Assembly (NCBI RefSeq): GCF_030689305.1
Contig: NZ_JAUYVM010000023.1
Span: forward strand, 1-64,000
DNA length: 64,000 nt
Reading direction: 5' to 3'
Source of the DNA: Vibrio penaeicida
Lineage (GTDB): Bacteria > Pseudomonadota > Gammaproteobacteria > Enterobacterales > Vibrionaceae
Position numbers and translations under genes: made by a program. This document shows, piece after piece, positions 34,005 through 43,995 of the stretch. Each line of letters starts with the position of its first letter. Position 1 is the first letter of the stretch. The notes beneath the pieces are model-generated. The model saw only the letters and a list, made by a program, of their open reading frames with translations, was not told the origin of the DNA and searched no databases.

Positions 34005-35459
34005 ATGACTAAGACGTTCGATCTTAATCACACCTCAACTCATGCTGCGACGCGTATCGAAGAAGATCTCCTCGGTCAACGTCACGTTCCTTCTGATGCC
34101 TACTACGGTATTCACACGCTAAGAGCCATCGAAAACTTCAACATTTCCAGTGCCACCATCTCTGATGTCCCAGAATTTGTGCGCGGTATGGTGATGACAA
34201 AGAAAGCTGCCGCATTGGCAAATAAAGAGCTCGGTGTCATTCCGTCTGAAGTCGCCAATCCTATTATTCAAGCTTGTGATGCCATTTTAGAAACGGGCAA
34301 ATGCATGGATCAATTTCCATCTGACGTCTTTCAAGGCGGTGCTGGCACCTCCGTAAACATGAACACCAATGAGGTGATAGCCAACCTCGCGCTGGAATTG
34401 ATGGGCAAAGAAAAAGGGCAATACGAATTCATTAACCCGAATGATCATGTCAATAAAAGCCAGTCGACCAACTGCGCGTACCCAACGGGTTTTCGCATCG
34501 CCGTGTACAACAGCGTAAGCAAACTAGTGGACGCCATTGAATACCTCAAAGGGGCGTTTGAACTGAAAAGCCAAGAGTTCAATGATGTCCTTAAAATGGG
34601 TCGAACTCAGCTGCAAGATGCGGTGCCAATGACGGTTGGACAAGAATTCCACGCTTGGGCGGTGACCTTAAATGAAGAAATTCGCAATCTTCAGTACACT
34701 TCTAAACTGCTATTGGAAGTCAACATTGGCGCAACGGCAATCGGCACAGGGTTAAACGCTGCCGAAGGCTATCAAGCGTCTGCGATCAAGCACTTGGCAC
34801 AAGTAACGGGGTTAGACTGCGTTCCAGCAGAAGATTTAATTGAAGCCACCTCAGACTGTGGTGCATACGTGATGATACATGGCGCCTTGAAACGACTCGC
34901 CGTGAAGCTGTCTAAGATCTGTAATGACTTACGCCTGCTGTCTTCAGGGCCTCGCGCCGGTTTCAACGAGCTCAACCTACCTGAATTGCAAGCAGGCTCA
35001 TCCATTATGCCTGCCAAAGTAAACCCTGTTGTGCCTGAAGTGGTTAACCAAGTATGCTTCAAGGTTTTGGGTAACGACAACACTGTCTCTTTTGCGGCTG
35101 AGGGCGGACAATTGCAGCTCAACGTGATGGAACCAGTTATCGCCCAAAGTATGTTTGAATCTTTGGAAATTCTAACCAACGCCTGCGTTAACTTACGCGA
35201 TAAGTGCATCGATGGCATTACCGTCAATAAAGACGTTTGCGAAAGCTATGTTTATAACTCTATTGGCATTGTCACTTACCTCAACCCATACATTGGTCAC
35301 CATGAAGGTGATATCGTAGGGAAAATCTGCGCAGAAACAGGTAAAAGCGTAAGAGATGTGGTGCTAGAAAGAGGCTTGCTCACAGAAGAAGAATTGGACG
35401 ATATCTTCTCAGTGGAGAATCTTATGCACCCTAAGTACAAAGCCAAACGATTTAACTAA
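34005..35459 (+). CDS. aspA: Aspartate ammonia-lyase
   Basis: Converts aspartate to fumarate and ammonia. The 484-residue protein has the fumarase/aspartase signature loop GSSIMPAKVNP and the GGAGTSVNMNTNEV segment. Fumarate produced can be respired by the FrdABCD enzyme encoded at 7.9-11.2 kb, and the adjacent dcuA exchanges aspartate/fumarate for succinate. AAGGA precedes the ATG. Confidence 0.97.
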   Translation: MTKTFDLNHTSTHAATRIEEDLLGQRHVPSDAYYGIHTLRAIENFNISSATISDVPEFVRGMVMTKKAAALANKELGVIPSEVANPIIQACDAILETGKCMDQFPSDVFQGGAGTSVNMNTNEVIANLALELMGKEKGQYEFINPNDHVNKSQSTNCAYPTGFRIAVYNSVSKLVDAIEYLKGAFELKSQEFNDVLKMGRTQLQDAVPMTVGQEFHAWAVTLNEEIRNLQYTSKLLLEVNIGATAIGTGLNAAEGYQASAIKHLAQVTGLDCVPAEDLIEATSDCGAYVMIHGALKRLAVKLSKICNDLRLLSSGPRAGFNELNLPELQAGSSIMPAKVNPVVPEVVNQVCFKVLGNDNTVSFAAEGGQLQLNVMEPVIAQSMFESLEILTNACVNLRDKCIDGITVNKDVCESYVYNSIGIVTYLNPYIGHHEGDIVGKICAETGKSVRDVVLERGLLTEEELDDIFSVENLMHPKYKAKRFN

Positions 35460-35462
35460 ATG

Positions 35463-35490
35463 AATGGGACCAGTGGTCCCATTTTGTTTT
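35463..35490 (+). terminator. Terminator of aspA
   Basis: Stem AATGGGACC/GGTCCCATT with loop AGT followed by TTGTTTT, immediately after the aspA stop codon. Confidence 0.8.
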
Positions 35491-35694
35491 CTGCCTAATG
35501 AGTTTTGCTGACAATGTTTGCTGACAATAGCGCCAATTAGCACAAGTTTGTTTTATATCAGTCCTATTACACCTAGCCATCTGCTATAGTCTGCGCCGTT
35601 TTCAGCATTCTATGAATTTTTATGCTGATTTTTATCCTTCTTTTTCCAATGAAAGGGGGATTTTCCACTTGGAATTTAAGATAAGGTACGACGT

Positions 35695-36996
35695 ATGATT
35701 ATGGTCGAGTTGTTAGTAGTCCTGCTCTTTATTTATTTAGGAGCAAGAATCGGAGGCATCGGCATTGGATTCGCTGGTGGTGCAGGTGTCGTAGCGTTAA
35801 CCATGGTGCTGGGTGTCCCAGCTGGCAATATTCCTGTCGATGTCATCTTGATCATTGCATCGGTCATTACTGCGATTGCTGCAATGCAAGTGGCAGGCGG
35901 TATGGATTGGTTGGTCGATCTGGCTGAACAGTTTCTTCGAAAGAACCCAAAACACATTACATTTTATGCCCCGGTTGTTACTTACCTAATGACACTGTTA
36001 GCCGGAACTGGGCACACAGCATTTTCCACATTACCGGTGATCGCTGAAGTGGCAAAAGAGCAAGGCGTTCGTCCATCACGCCCACTTTCCATCGCTGTGG
36101 TAGCTTCTCAAATCGCCATTACCGCTTCGCCTATTTCAGCGGCAGTGGTGTTTTTCTCTGGCATTCTGGAACCACTCGGAGTGGGTTACCTAACGCTACT
36201 GGCTGTGTGCATTCCAACCACGTTCGTAGCGTGCATGGTCGGTGCATTTGTGTCTAACTTCCTAGGCAGCGAGCTAAAGGATGATCCTATTTATCAGGAT
36301 CGTTTGGCGAAAGGGCTAATCAAAATGCAAGGTACGCAAAAGCGTGAAATCTTGCCCACAGCAAAAACCTCCGTTTATATCTTCTTTGCGGCCATTGTTG
36401 CGGTTGTCGCGTACGCCACGATGATTTCAAACGCTGTGGGTTTAATTGAAAACCCCGCGATCGGTCGAAACCAAGCCATTATGGCGTTAATGCTGACCGC
36501 TGCCACCGCTATTGTGATGATCACTAAAATCGATGCTTCGAACATTGCCAACGCCGCAACGTTCAAATCTGGCATGAGCGCATGTGTGTGTGTGCTTGGT
36601 GTTGCTTGGCTTGGTGATACCTTCGTTTCAAGCCACATCGACCAAATCAAAGATCTGTCGGCACACATTCTTGAGCAATACCCATGGATGCTTGCCATTA
36701 CCTTGTTCTTCGCATCAATGTTGCTTTATTCGCAAGGTGCGACCACCACAGCTTTGATGCCAGCAGCATTAGCGATTGGCGTTGCACCATTAACAGCCGT
36801 GGCGTCTTTTGCGGCAGTTAGTGCTTTGTTTGTTCTGCCAACTTACCCAACACTACTGGCCGCAGTCGAAATGGATGATACTGGCTCTACTCGAATTGGG
36901 CAGTGGGTATTCAATCACCCATTCTTCATCCCAGGTGTCGTCACCATTACAACCGCTGTTGCCTTAGGCTTTGCCTTTGGCGGTATGATGATTTAA
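35695..36996 (+). CDS. dcuA: Anaerobic C4-dicarboxylate transporter DcuA
   Basis: Inner-membrane antiporter exchanging fumarate, malate or aspartate for succinate. The 433-residue length equals E. coli DcuA, and the N-terminal region (ARIGGIGIGFAGGAGV) and ITASPISAAVVFFSG motif match the Dcu family. ATAAGGT lies 6 bp before the ATG. With aspA and frdABCD it completes an aspartate-fumarate respiration route. Confidence 0.94.
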   Translation: MIMVELLVVLLFIYLGARIGGIGIGFAGGAGVVALTMVLGVPAGNIPVDVILIIASVITAIAAMQVAGGMDWLVDLAEQFLRKNPKHITFYAPVVTYLMTLLAGTGHTAFSTLPVIAEVAKEQGVRPSRPLSIAVVASQIAITASPISAAVVFFSGILEPLGVGYLTLLAVCIPTTFVACMVGAFVSNFLGSELKDDPIYQDRLAKGLIKMQGTQKREILPTAKTSVYIFFAAIVAVVAYATMISNAVGLIENPAIGRNQAIMALMLTAATAIVMITKIDASNIANAATFKSGMSACVCVLGVAWLGDTFVSSHIDQIKDLSAHILEQYPWMLAITLFFASMLLYSQGATTTALMPAALAIGVAPLTAVASFAAVSALFVLPTYPTLLAAVEMDDTGSTRIGQWVFNHPFFIPGVVTITTAVALGFAFGGMMI

Positions 36997-37014
36997 TCAT
37001 CACAAAAGTTTGGA

Positions 37015-37041
37015 AAGGAGCGCACTGCGCTCCTTTTTTTC
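37015..37041 (+). terminator. Terminator of dcuA
   Basis: Stem AAGGAGCGC/GCGCTCCTT with loop ACT-type centre followed by TTTTT, about 20 bp after the stop codon. Confidence 0.9.
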
Positions 37042-37058
37042 TTCTGCTAAACGCAATG

Positions 37059-37315
37059 ATACCCAAGTGACCTCAATATGCAGGATTCAGAGCTCTATCG
37101 CCAACCTCAGTCCTGGCCTCTCTATTTAAACCCATCCTATCAAAGCTTTTTGACGATGAAAGTAGGCAAAAGATAGGCTCCCAAGGGCGAGATTGCTTAG
37201 CTTTTATGCTGCGTTATCGATTTTTGATTTAGAACTACTAAATTGACAAATCAATGCCTTGCCTAAAAACCAAGCAATACTCGCTGAACCTAGCATATTG
37301 AGGTTACTTGGGTAT
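37059..37315. mobile_element. MITE (copy 1) between dcuA and dsbD
   Basis: A 257-bp non-coding element with 23-bp terminal inverted repeats at 37059-37081 and 37293-37315 that match at 22 of 23 positions (outer sequence ATACCCAAGT, inner CCTCAATATGC). Internal motifs GAGCTCTATC, TTTTTGACGATGAAA, AAAGATAGGCTCC and GCTGCGTTATCGAT recur in the same order in a second element at 58610-58899. ATGAT flanks both sides nearby and could be a target duplication. The element ends 64 bp before the dsbD start. In E. coli cutA lies between dcuA and dsbD; no cutA is seen here. Confidence 0.8.
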
Positions 37316-37379
37316 ATGATGAAACTTATTGCGCCTCTATCAGGTCTGATAAGGTATTCATTTTTTGACAAGTAATGTA

Positions 37380-39206
37380 ATGAAAACTCTGCGATCATTT
37401 TTATATTGGCTGGTATTGAGTGTGTGGCTTACTGCACCAGCATCTGCTGAATTGTTTTCGAACAATGCTCAAGGGTTCACGCCCAGCTTCGATAACTCAC
37501 CGAATCAATTTGTCCCTGTAGACGAAGCCTTCCCATTTAACTTTTTCCAAGACAATGATCGCATTCGCCTTGAATGGCAGGTCAAAGATGAATACTACCT
37601 TTATCAAGAACGTATTTCGGTCTCCGCAAATGGCGCTGAAATTGGTTCAATTGAAATGCGAGATGGTCAGCCGTACAAAGACGAGTTTTTTGGCGATGTT
37701 CGAATCTATACGTCTCCGCTCACCGTTACCGTGCCGCTGCTGTCAGCTACAAGTAACGCAGAGCTGGAAGTCCGCTATCAAGGCTGTGCAAAAGCAGGAT
37801 TTTGCTACCCACCAGAAATTCGCACGGTGCCGATTTCAGCATTTACTTCCACAGTGGGTACTGACTCATCAAGTTCAGTGAATGCAGCGCCTAGCGGCTC
37901 AAAATCAAATGGCTCGGAATCCAAAAGTTCGCCTGCTTCATCAACCATTTCACAATCACAAGAATCAGGGTTTGCGGACAAACTGGCCAACAGTTGGTGG
38001 ACGCCCTTACTGTTCTTTGCTTTGGGTGTAGGTTTAGCTTTCACCCCTTGTGTTCTACCGATGTACCCAATCCTCACCAGTATCGTATTGGGCGGCGGCC
38101 AAATCTCGCAGAAACGTGCGCTTGGTTTGTCGTTTGTGTACGTTCAAGGGATGGCGCTCACCTACACTATTCTTGGGCTAGTCGTTGCATCGGCTGGGCT
38201 TCAATTCCAAGCCGCCATGCAGCATCACTATGTGTTGATTGGCTTAAGTGTGCTGTTTATTGCCCTTTCCGCTTCCATGTTTGGGGCTTACACCCTTCAA
38301 TTACCAAGCGGAGTTCAAACTTGGCTTAATAACCTTAGTAACAAACAACAAGGTGGCAGCAATGCCGGCGTGTTTGCTATGGGTGCGATTTCAGGTTTAG
38401 TGTGCTCACCTTGTACCACGGCTCCGCTGTCTGGCGCACTTTTGTATGTTGCTCAAAGCGGCGACATGCTCACGGGTGGCGTTGCATTGTATGCCTTAGC
38501 GCTCGGAATGGGCATTCCACTTATTGCGGTTGCCGTATTTGGTAATAAGCTTCTGCCAAGAGCGGGGGGTTGGATGGATCGCGTTAAAATGATGTTCGGG
38601 TTCATTTTACTTGCTGCGCCGATTTTCCTACTCGAGCGAATTCTTCCAGAGCTCTGGACTCAAATTATGTGGTCGCTACTTGGCTTAGCCGCTTTTGGCT
38701 GGCTTTACCACGCGAAGAACAGTTTGCCATTTGGTGGTTGGAAGCAAAGCTTAGTCGGCATTATTGCCATGCTCGGAATTGTCGCATCTGCACAGCCTAT
38801 TCTTTCTCAATGGTGGAACCCATCTGCGGTTGCTCAAGCCGAGCCAACCGTGGCGTTCAAACGAGTCAAAAGCCTTGCAGCGCTAGAAGCAGAACTGCAG
38901 GCGGCCAAGCAGGCAGGGAAACCCGTCATGCTCGATTTCTACGCCGATTGGTGTGTCGCGTGTAAAGAATTTGAAAAATACACCTTCCACGCCCCTGAAG
39001 TGGAAGCAAAACTTCAGGGCTATGTATTGCTTCAAGCCGATGTGACGAGAAGCATGCCAGAAGACATTGAATTGCTGCAGAAACTCGAAGTATTGGGGTT
39101 GCCCACTATTGAGTTTTGGGACGCAAATGGGGAATATTTGCCCAATGCGCGCCTCACTGGTTTTATGCCAGCCGAACCATTTCTTGCGCACTTAAACGCA
39201 CTGTAA
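37380..39206 (+). CDS. dsbD: Thiol:disulfide interchange protein DsbD
   Basis: Carries reducing power from cytoplasmic thioredoxin across the inner membrane to periplasmic DsbC/DsbG and cytochrome maturation. Three parts: periplasmic N-terminal alpha domain with signal peptide ending ASA and the cysteine pair in CAKAGFCYPP; central eight-helix beta domain with FTPCVLPMYP and CSPCTTAPL; C-terminal thioredoxin-like gamma domain with CVAC in DWCVACKEFE. All six catalytic cysteines are present. I use ATG 37380; a TTG at 37365 is in frame. A MITE abuts the upstream region. Confidence 0.95.
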   Translation: MKTLRSFLYWLVLSVWLTAPASAELFSNNAQGFTPSFDNSPNQFVPVDEAFPFNFFQDNDRIRLEWQVKDEYYLYQERISVSANGAEIGSIEMRDGQPYKDEFFGDVRIYTSPLTVTVPLLSATSNAELEVRYQGCAKAGFCYPPEIRTVPISAFTSTVGTDSSSSVNAAPSGSKSNGSESKSSPASSTISQSQESGFADKLANSWWTPLLFFALGVGLAFTPCVLPMYPILTSIVLGGGQISQKRALGLSFVYVQGMALTYTILGLVVASAGLQFQAAMQHHYVLIGLSVLFIALSASMFGAYTLQLPSGVQTWLNNLSNKQQGGSNAGVFAMGAISGLVCSPCTTAPLSGALLYVAQSGDMLTGGVALYALALGMGIPLIAVAVFGNKLLPRAGGWMDRVKMMFGFILLAAPIFLLERILPELWTQIMWSLLGLAAFGWLYHAKNSLPFGGWKQSLVGIIAMLGIVASAQPILSQWWNPSAVAQAEPTVAFKRVKSLAALEAELQAAKQAGKPVMLDFYADWCVACKEFEKYTFHAPEVEAKLQGYVLLQADVTRSMPEDIELLQKLEVLGLPTIEFWDANGEYLPNARLTGFMPAEPFLAHLNAL

Positions 39207-39233
39207 CCGTTCTAGCAAAGTAAACACCTCTAT

Positions 39234-39267
39234 GTGAGCCCGATTTTTCGGGCTCACATTTTTTTGT
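39234..39267 (+). terminator. Terminator of dsbD
   Basis: Stem TGTGAGCCCGA/TCGGGCTCACA with a short T loop, followed by a long T-run. Confidence 0.92.
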
Positions 39268-39333
39268 TTCATTTCTGTTAAAAGCTCAAATTTTCAACAT
39301 AATAATCTCAGTGACGTAACTGAGTTTTTTATC

Positions 39334-40566
39334 ATGAAACGGATTATCTACACATTGTGTGTAAGTTTGGGGTGGCTGTTTTCCACAATGGTAACGCCCC
39401 ATAATATGGCCGTTGCCAGTAATATCCAATCGAACAACATCGTAGTGCTCACTTCATTCCCTGAAAGCTTTTACTCTCCTATTCGAGAGGCGTTTCAGGA
39501 TAAATACCCCAATACTCACCTTCGCTTCATCAATAAAAAAACACCCGCTTTAATGGCGCATCTAGAACAGCGCCGAAGCCCAAATGCCGACCTCATTTGG
39601 CTCAGCTCATCCGATGCCATGGCTCAGCTTGCCATTGCCGGTTTCATCCAGCAGAGCCATACCTTTGCGTGGTCGCAATTTGGCTTCTTTTGGAATACCG
39701 AACGACTTGAACAGATCAATCTACCCACGCCCACCAGCTGGGAAGTGATCACCTCTGAAAGTTTTCAAAACCAAATAGCCATGAGTGCGCCTTCTCGCTC
39801 TGGCACCAACCATCTGGTTATCGAACTTGTATTGCAGCAATACGGCTGGGAAGAAGGCTGGAAACTATTGTTAAAACTCGGGGGAAATCTAAGCACTATC
39901 ACCGCGCGCAGCTTTGGCGTACGGGAAGGCATTTTAAGGCAGCGCTTTACGGTTGCCCCTGTCGTCGACTTTTTCTATCGCAGCGCGTTAGCCAATCAAG
40001 CTCCGGTTGGGTTTCATCCGTTCCCCGATTCGCCACTTATTCCAGCACAAATCGGCATCACCAAGCAATCTCCTTCTAATGCTATTCGCCATACCTTTGT
40101 TGATTTCATATTGTCTGATGAGGGGCAAGCTTTGCTCAACCAACCCAACATCAATCGAATTCCTTTTAAAGTGGGCGTTGAGATGGCAGAAAAAAGTGGT
40201 ACGTCAGATTTCAATAGCGAGCTTTCCGCCAGCCGATATCACACCGTAAACGCTTTGTTCGACCAATGGATCACACATCGACTGGATGCTTTACATCGGT
40301 TTTGGGTCACATGGCACCACATCCATCAGCAACCACTCTCATCGCCCCAAAAACAAAAATTAGACGACATATGGGCGTCAATTAGCCAAATTCCTGTCGA
40401 AGAAGGCGTAGCCTCCGACCCTACTCTCAACCAAAAACTCAGTAGCGTGCACCGCTATGACGATTTTTATCAGCGAATAACGGGTCTATGGCAGTCGCAA
40501 ATGAATGCTGATCTAGAGTCCGCCATATCCGAGCTAGAGCAGCTTTCTCGTGAGGTTTCCCCATGA
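39334..40566 (+). CDS. Periplasmic binding protein of a PgtC-like sensing system
   Basis: A 410-residue secreted protein (signal peptide about residues 1-29, ending AVAS) of the family 1/6 binding-protein type used by Fe3+ and phospho-compound ABC systems. It is a paralogue of the binding protein at 44093: both contain SAPSRSGT-x-HL followed by GW-x-GW and a RSFGV segment. Its stop overlaps the kinase start (ATGA). Order and sizes (410/666/447) mirror Salmonella PgtC/PgtB/PgtA (phosphoglycerate sensing), so I infer a ligand-sensing role with the kinase rather than transport. Confidence 0.8.
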   Translation: MKRIIYTLCVSLGWLFSTMVTPHNMAVASNIQSNNIVVLTSFPESFYSPIREAFQDKYPNTHLRFINKKTPALMAHLEQRRSPNADLIWLSSSDAMAQLAIAGFIQQSHTFAWSQFGFFWNTERLEQINLPTPTSWEVITSESFQNQIAMSAPSRSGTNHLVIELVLQQYGWEEGWKLLLKLGGNLSTITARSFGVREGILRQRFTVAPVVDFFYRSALANQAPVGFHPFPDSPLIPAQIGITKQSPSNAIRHTFVDFILSDEGQALLNQPNINRIPFKVGVEMAEKSGTSDFNSELSASRYHTVNALFDQWITHRLDALHRFWVTWHHIHQQPLSSPQKQKLDDIWASISQIPVEEGVASDPTLNQKLSSVHRYDDFYQRITGLWQSQMNADLESAISELEQLSREVSP

Positions 40567-42563
40567 AAAAACGCCACAGTATCGCGCTTAGAATCTTTGC
40601 ACTTTTTATGGCGCTAGGCTGCCTTGCCATTGGTATGGTCGTATCCAACGTCGTCACACTCCAACACCTCGCCTCCTCTTCAGAAGCTTGGGGGCAAAAA
40701 CAGCTTCCGGTTATGGTCGCTGCTGCCAAGTTTGCAGAGTTGGGCGGTCAAATAACGACAGACGCTACTCACTTGGCATTAGCCAAGTCCGCCAGTGCGC
40801 TTCAAGAGGCCAATCAAGATTTGCAAAATACGCTCCCCAAGCTGAGCAGTTTAGACCCGCAAAAGCTGTCTCCCAAACATCATCAAGAGATGCAACGGCT
40901 CGCTTTGGAACTCAAAGAAAACATTCGTAAAATCTATGCCAATACCGAGCAAAAACTGCTGATTCAAGAGCGCCAGCAACAACTTAGGCAACAGCTATAT
41001 TGGACACAAATCGATTTTGTAGATGAAGTCATTCCGCTTACGGAAGAAAGCCAGTTCAACCTCGGATTGCTAATGGATAAGCTCGAAAAAAGTCAGGTGT
41101 TGTCTAAATCTGAATTTGTGTCACTTCAATTTGAGAGCAACAGCCAGAGCCAGCTTTTAAAGCTAGAAGCCGATGTAAACCTAGTGCTGGATCTGCTCCA
41201 GCGTGTCTCTCTATTTTCAAGCCAAACCGACATTTTGGCAGCGCAAAGCATGATCGATGAAACCATGGTCACCATTTATCAACAAATCAGCGCACTCAAG
41301 CCACTTCCTAGCACGGTAACCATTCGTCAAATTGCGTCGCAGCTCAACGACCATGTTACTGGGAGTAATACCCCCATTCAGCGGGCACTCAGAGTGTTAT
41401 CTCTCGATGAAGGAAACCAAGAATTGCTTGCTCAAAACCGAGCACTCATTCAAAGCATTCGCCAATTCATTTCAGAAGCCGTGCGCGAAGCCGAAGCACA
41501 GGCAACCAATACCGCAAGCAGTATTACCGATATCGTGAACACCAGCCGAACTCAACTCAACGTCACCATCGGCACTATTGCCATACTGACGATATTTGTT
41601 GCTTTATACCTTAAAAACCAGCTCCTCAGCCGATTAGCAACCGTACTTCGAAGCATGCGACATTTGGCGCAAGGTGAATTGCAAACACCGTTAAAAATAG
41701 CGGGGCAAGATGAAGTGGCCTCGTTGGCGCACGCCACCAATGTATTTAACCAAACCGCAAGACAATTGAGGCAACGTACCAGTGCTCTAGAAGAAAAAAA
41801 CCACCAGCTTTTAGATGAAATTGAGCAGCGCCAGCAAGCAGAAAACAATTTAAAAGAAACCCAAGAAGAATTAGTTCAAGCCGCTAAACTGGCTGTGCTC
41901 GGTCAACTGACTTCCGGTATTGTGCATGAATTTAGCCAGCCATTAGCCGCCATTCGTTCGAACAGCTATCTCGCCTCTCAATACTTAAGTAAACAGCAAC
42001 CAGAGCAAGCGCAAGAAAAATTGGACCGAATAGATCGCATCACCGACAGAGCAACAAAACTCTGCCAACACCTTAAATCCTTTGCTCGCAAAACCGACGA
42101 CGTAACTCAAAGAACCTACGTATCCAAAGCGGTGATCAACGCCATAGATTTATTCACAGAAAGCTTGCCAGAGGATTGGGTCACCATCGATATTGCAACC
42201 GATTTATGCGTTCGTGCCAACGAAATACGGCTAGAGCAGGTCTTGGTCAACGCCATCAGCAATAGCTTAGATGCCATTCAGCAGAGACTAGGAGACGATG
42301 AATTTCATCCCTCTATTTCCATTTCAGCCCATCAATCGACCGACTGGGTCAACCTGTGTATCACCGATAATGGGTGTGGTATGACTCAAGAACAAGTCGA
42401 TCAAATCTTTGAACCTTTCTTCACCACAAAAGAGGTGGGCAGCGGCTTAGGGCTCGGGATGTCGATAACACATAACATAATTCAAGATTTCGGCGGCACT
42501 ATCTATGTGCAGTCTGAAATTAACACGGGAACGGAGGTTATGGTATGTCTCAAACCCATGTAG
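40563..42563 (+). CDS. Sensor histidine kinase, PgtB-like
   Basis: A 666-residue inner-membrane kinase. Membrane helix at residues about 8-32, a long mainly helical periplasmic region (about 35-335), a second helix (LNVTIGTIAILTIFVALYL), HAMP, coiled coil, H-box (GIVHEFSQPLAAIRSN), N-box (NAISNSLDAI) and G-boxes (DNGCGM, GSGLGLGMSI). The H-box HEFSQPLAAI is of the DctB/PgtB type. It overlaps the binding protein by 4 bp and the regulator by 19 bp, indicating one operon. It probably reads occupancy of the upstream binding protein. Confidence 0.88.
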   Translation: MKKRHSIALRIFALFMALGCLAIGMVVSNVVTLQHLASSSEAWGQKQLPVMVAAAKFAELGGQITTDATHLALAKSASALQEANQDLQNTLPKLSSLDPQKLSPKHHQEMQRLALELKENIRKIYANTEQKLLIQERQQQLRQQLYWTQIDFVDEVIPLTEESQFNLGLLMDKLEKSQVLSKSEFVSLQFESNSQSQLLKLEADVNLVLDLLQRVSLFSSQTDILAAQSMIDETMVTIYQQISALKPLPSTVTIRQIASQLNDHVTGSNTPIQRALRVLSLDEGNQELLAQNRALIQSIRQFISEAVREAEAQATNTASSITDIVNTSRTQLNVTIGTIAILTIFVALYLKNQLLSRLATVLRSMRHLAQGELQTPLKIAGQDEVASLAHATNVFNQTARQLRQRTSALEEKNHQLLDEIEQRQQAENNLKETQEELVQAAKLAVLGQLTSGIVHEFSQPLAAIRSNSYLASQYLSKQQPEQAQEKLDRIDRITDRATKLCQHLKSFARKTDDVTQRTYVSKAVINAIDLFTESLPEDWVTIDIATDLCVRANEIRLEQVLVNAISNSLDAIQQRLGDDEFHPSISISAHQSTDWVNLCITDNGCGMTQEQVDQIFEPFFTTKEVGSGLGLGMSITHNIIQDFGGTIYVQSEINTGTEVMVCLKPM

Positions 42564-43888
42564 TACTGGTGGAAGACGATAAAGAACTCAGAGAAAGCCT
42601 GAGCGAGATCCTAGAACTGAATGACATGATCGTCACGGCATTTGCTTCTGCCGACAAAGCACTTCCTTGCATTCAATATAACGCCAATAGCATTGTCATT
42701 TCAGACATCAGAATGCCCAACATGGATGGTATGACGTTCTTACAACACCTACAGCAACTCGACGCGGAGTTGCCCGTGATTCTGATTTCAGGTCATGCGG
42801 ACATCGAAACCGCGTTGCAATGCATTAAACAAGGTGCCTTTGATTTTGTCGAAAAACCGCTGAGACCAGAACATCTTATCGGGCTTGCAACCAAAGCCAT
42901 TCAGCATCGTGCCCTCACGCTGGAAAACCGAAGGCTGAAACAAAGGAATCCTCGTAACATCACATTGGATGAACTGCTCATTGGCGAATCCGATTCCATG
43001 CAGAAACTCAAAAGCCGGTTAATGACCCTCGCTAATGCCGACGTCAACATTGTGATTAACGGAGAAACGGGCACAGGCAAAGAGAAAATCGCCCGTACCT
43101 TACACAGCCAGTCTGAACGCAGTGATAAACCATTTGTCGCCATTAACTGCGGCGCTATGCCAGAAAACCTGATTGAGTCGGAGCTGTTTGGTCATGAAGC
43201 AGGCAGCTTTACCGGAGCCAGTAAAAAACGGATCGGCAAAATAGAGTACGCTTCTGGTGGCACCTTATTTCTCGATGAAATAGAAAGCATGCCGTTATCC
43301 GCTCAAATCCGTTTACTGCGAGTCATTCAAGAAGGTGAATTGGAACGAGTGGGCAGTAATCAAGTCGTAAAAGTTGATTTGAAAGTTCTTTCCGCTTCAA
43401 AAGACGACTTATTCGACTTATCACAACGAGGCGTTTTCAGACAAGATTTGTACTACCGCCTAAACGTTGCCAACCTAGACATCCCACCACTGCGAGACCG
43501 AAAGTCTGATATCCCGATGCTATTGGGGTATTTCATTCACGGTGCCGAAAAGCGCCTTGGGCAGAAAGCCCCTACCCTAACGCCGATGCATTTCCAACAT
43601 CTCATGTCTCATGACTGGCCCGGGAATGTGCGCGAACTGATGAACGAGGCAGATCGGATCGTTTTGGGCATATCGGATCTTATCTTCACCAGTAACCAGC
43701 AAGAATGTCACAGTTTGGCGCATCAGATGACTCAATTTGAATTTTCCGTCCTCCACCATACCTTGATTCAATTTGATGGTCATATTGGGGCGACAGCAGA
43801 ACATTTAGATATTCCACGTAAGAATCTGTACCTGAGAATGAAAAAGTTTGGTTTGAAGAAAGAGGATTACGTTTTGCCTGAAGAGTAG
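42545..43888 (+). CDS. Sigma-54-dependent response regulator, PgtA/DctD-like
   Basis: A 447-residue NtrC-family activator: receiver domain with Asp54 (VISDIRMPN), AAA+ domain with Walker A GETGTGKE and Walker B GGTLFLDEIE, and a C-terminal Fis-type helix-turn-helix (about 405-440). The sigma-54 contact loop reads GSFTGA instead of GAFTGA; the serine is an uncommon but tolerated change. IGKIEYASGGTLFLDEIE is characteristic of the DctD/PgtA branch. Probable target: the sigma-54-like promoter at 43996-44012. Confidence 0.9.
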   Translation: MSQTHVVLVEDDKELRESLSEILELNDMIVTAFASADKALPCIQYNANSIVISDIRMPNMDGMTFLQHLQQLDAELPVILISGHADIETALQCIKQGAFDFVEKPLRPEHLIGLATKAIQHRALTLENRRLKQRNPRNITLDELLIGESDSMQKLKSRLMTLANADVNIVINGETGTGKEKIARTLHSQSERSDKPFVAINCGAMPENLIESELFGHEAGSFTGASKKRIGKIEYASGGTLFLDEIESMPLSAQIRLLRVIQEGELERVGSNQVVKVDLKVLSASKDDLFDLSQRGVFRQDLYYRLNVANLDIPPLRDRKSDIPMLLGYFIHGAEKRLGQKAPTLTPMHFQHLMSHDWPGNVRELMNEADRIVLGISDLIFTSNQQECHSLAHQMTQFEFSVLHHTLIQFDGHIGATAEHLDIPRKNLYLRMKKFGLKKEDYVLPEE

Positions 43889-43933
43889 GTCATCGATGAC
43901 CTACTCACAGATCACATTGGTCATCATTTGACA
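43884..43933. promoter_or_regulatory. Tandem palindromes, candidate enhancer sites for the sigma-54 regulator
   Basis: A perfect 22-bp palindrome at 43884-43905 (core GGTCATCGATGACC) overlaps the regulator's stop codon. A looser copy, GGTCATCATTTGACA, lies at 43919-43933. They are about 90-110 and 65-75 bp upstream of the sigma-54-like -24 element, a normal distance for upstream activating sequences. No T-run follows the palindrome, so it is not a good terminator. Confidence 0.6.
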
Positions 43934-43995
43934 CACTGTAAGAAGCCGAAAAACCATAAGATACTAAAATTAAAGGAATTAATTTAAGTTTAACA

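Noticed and set aside
37204..37398. Minus-strand 64-codon frame before dsbD
   Set aside because: Lies almost wholly in the MITE and has no conserved features.
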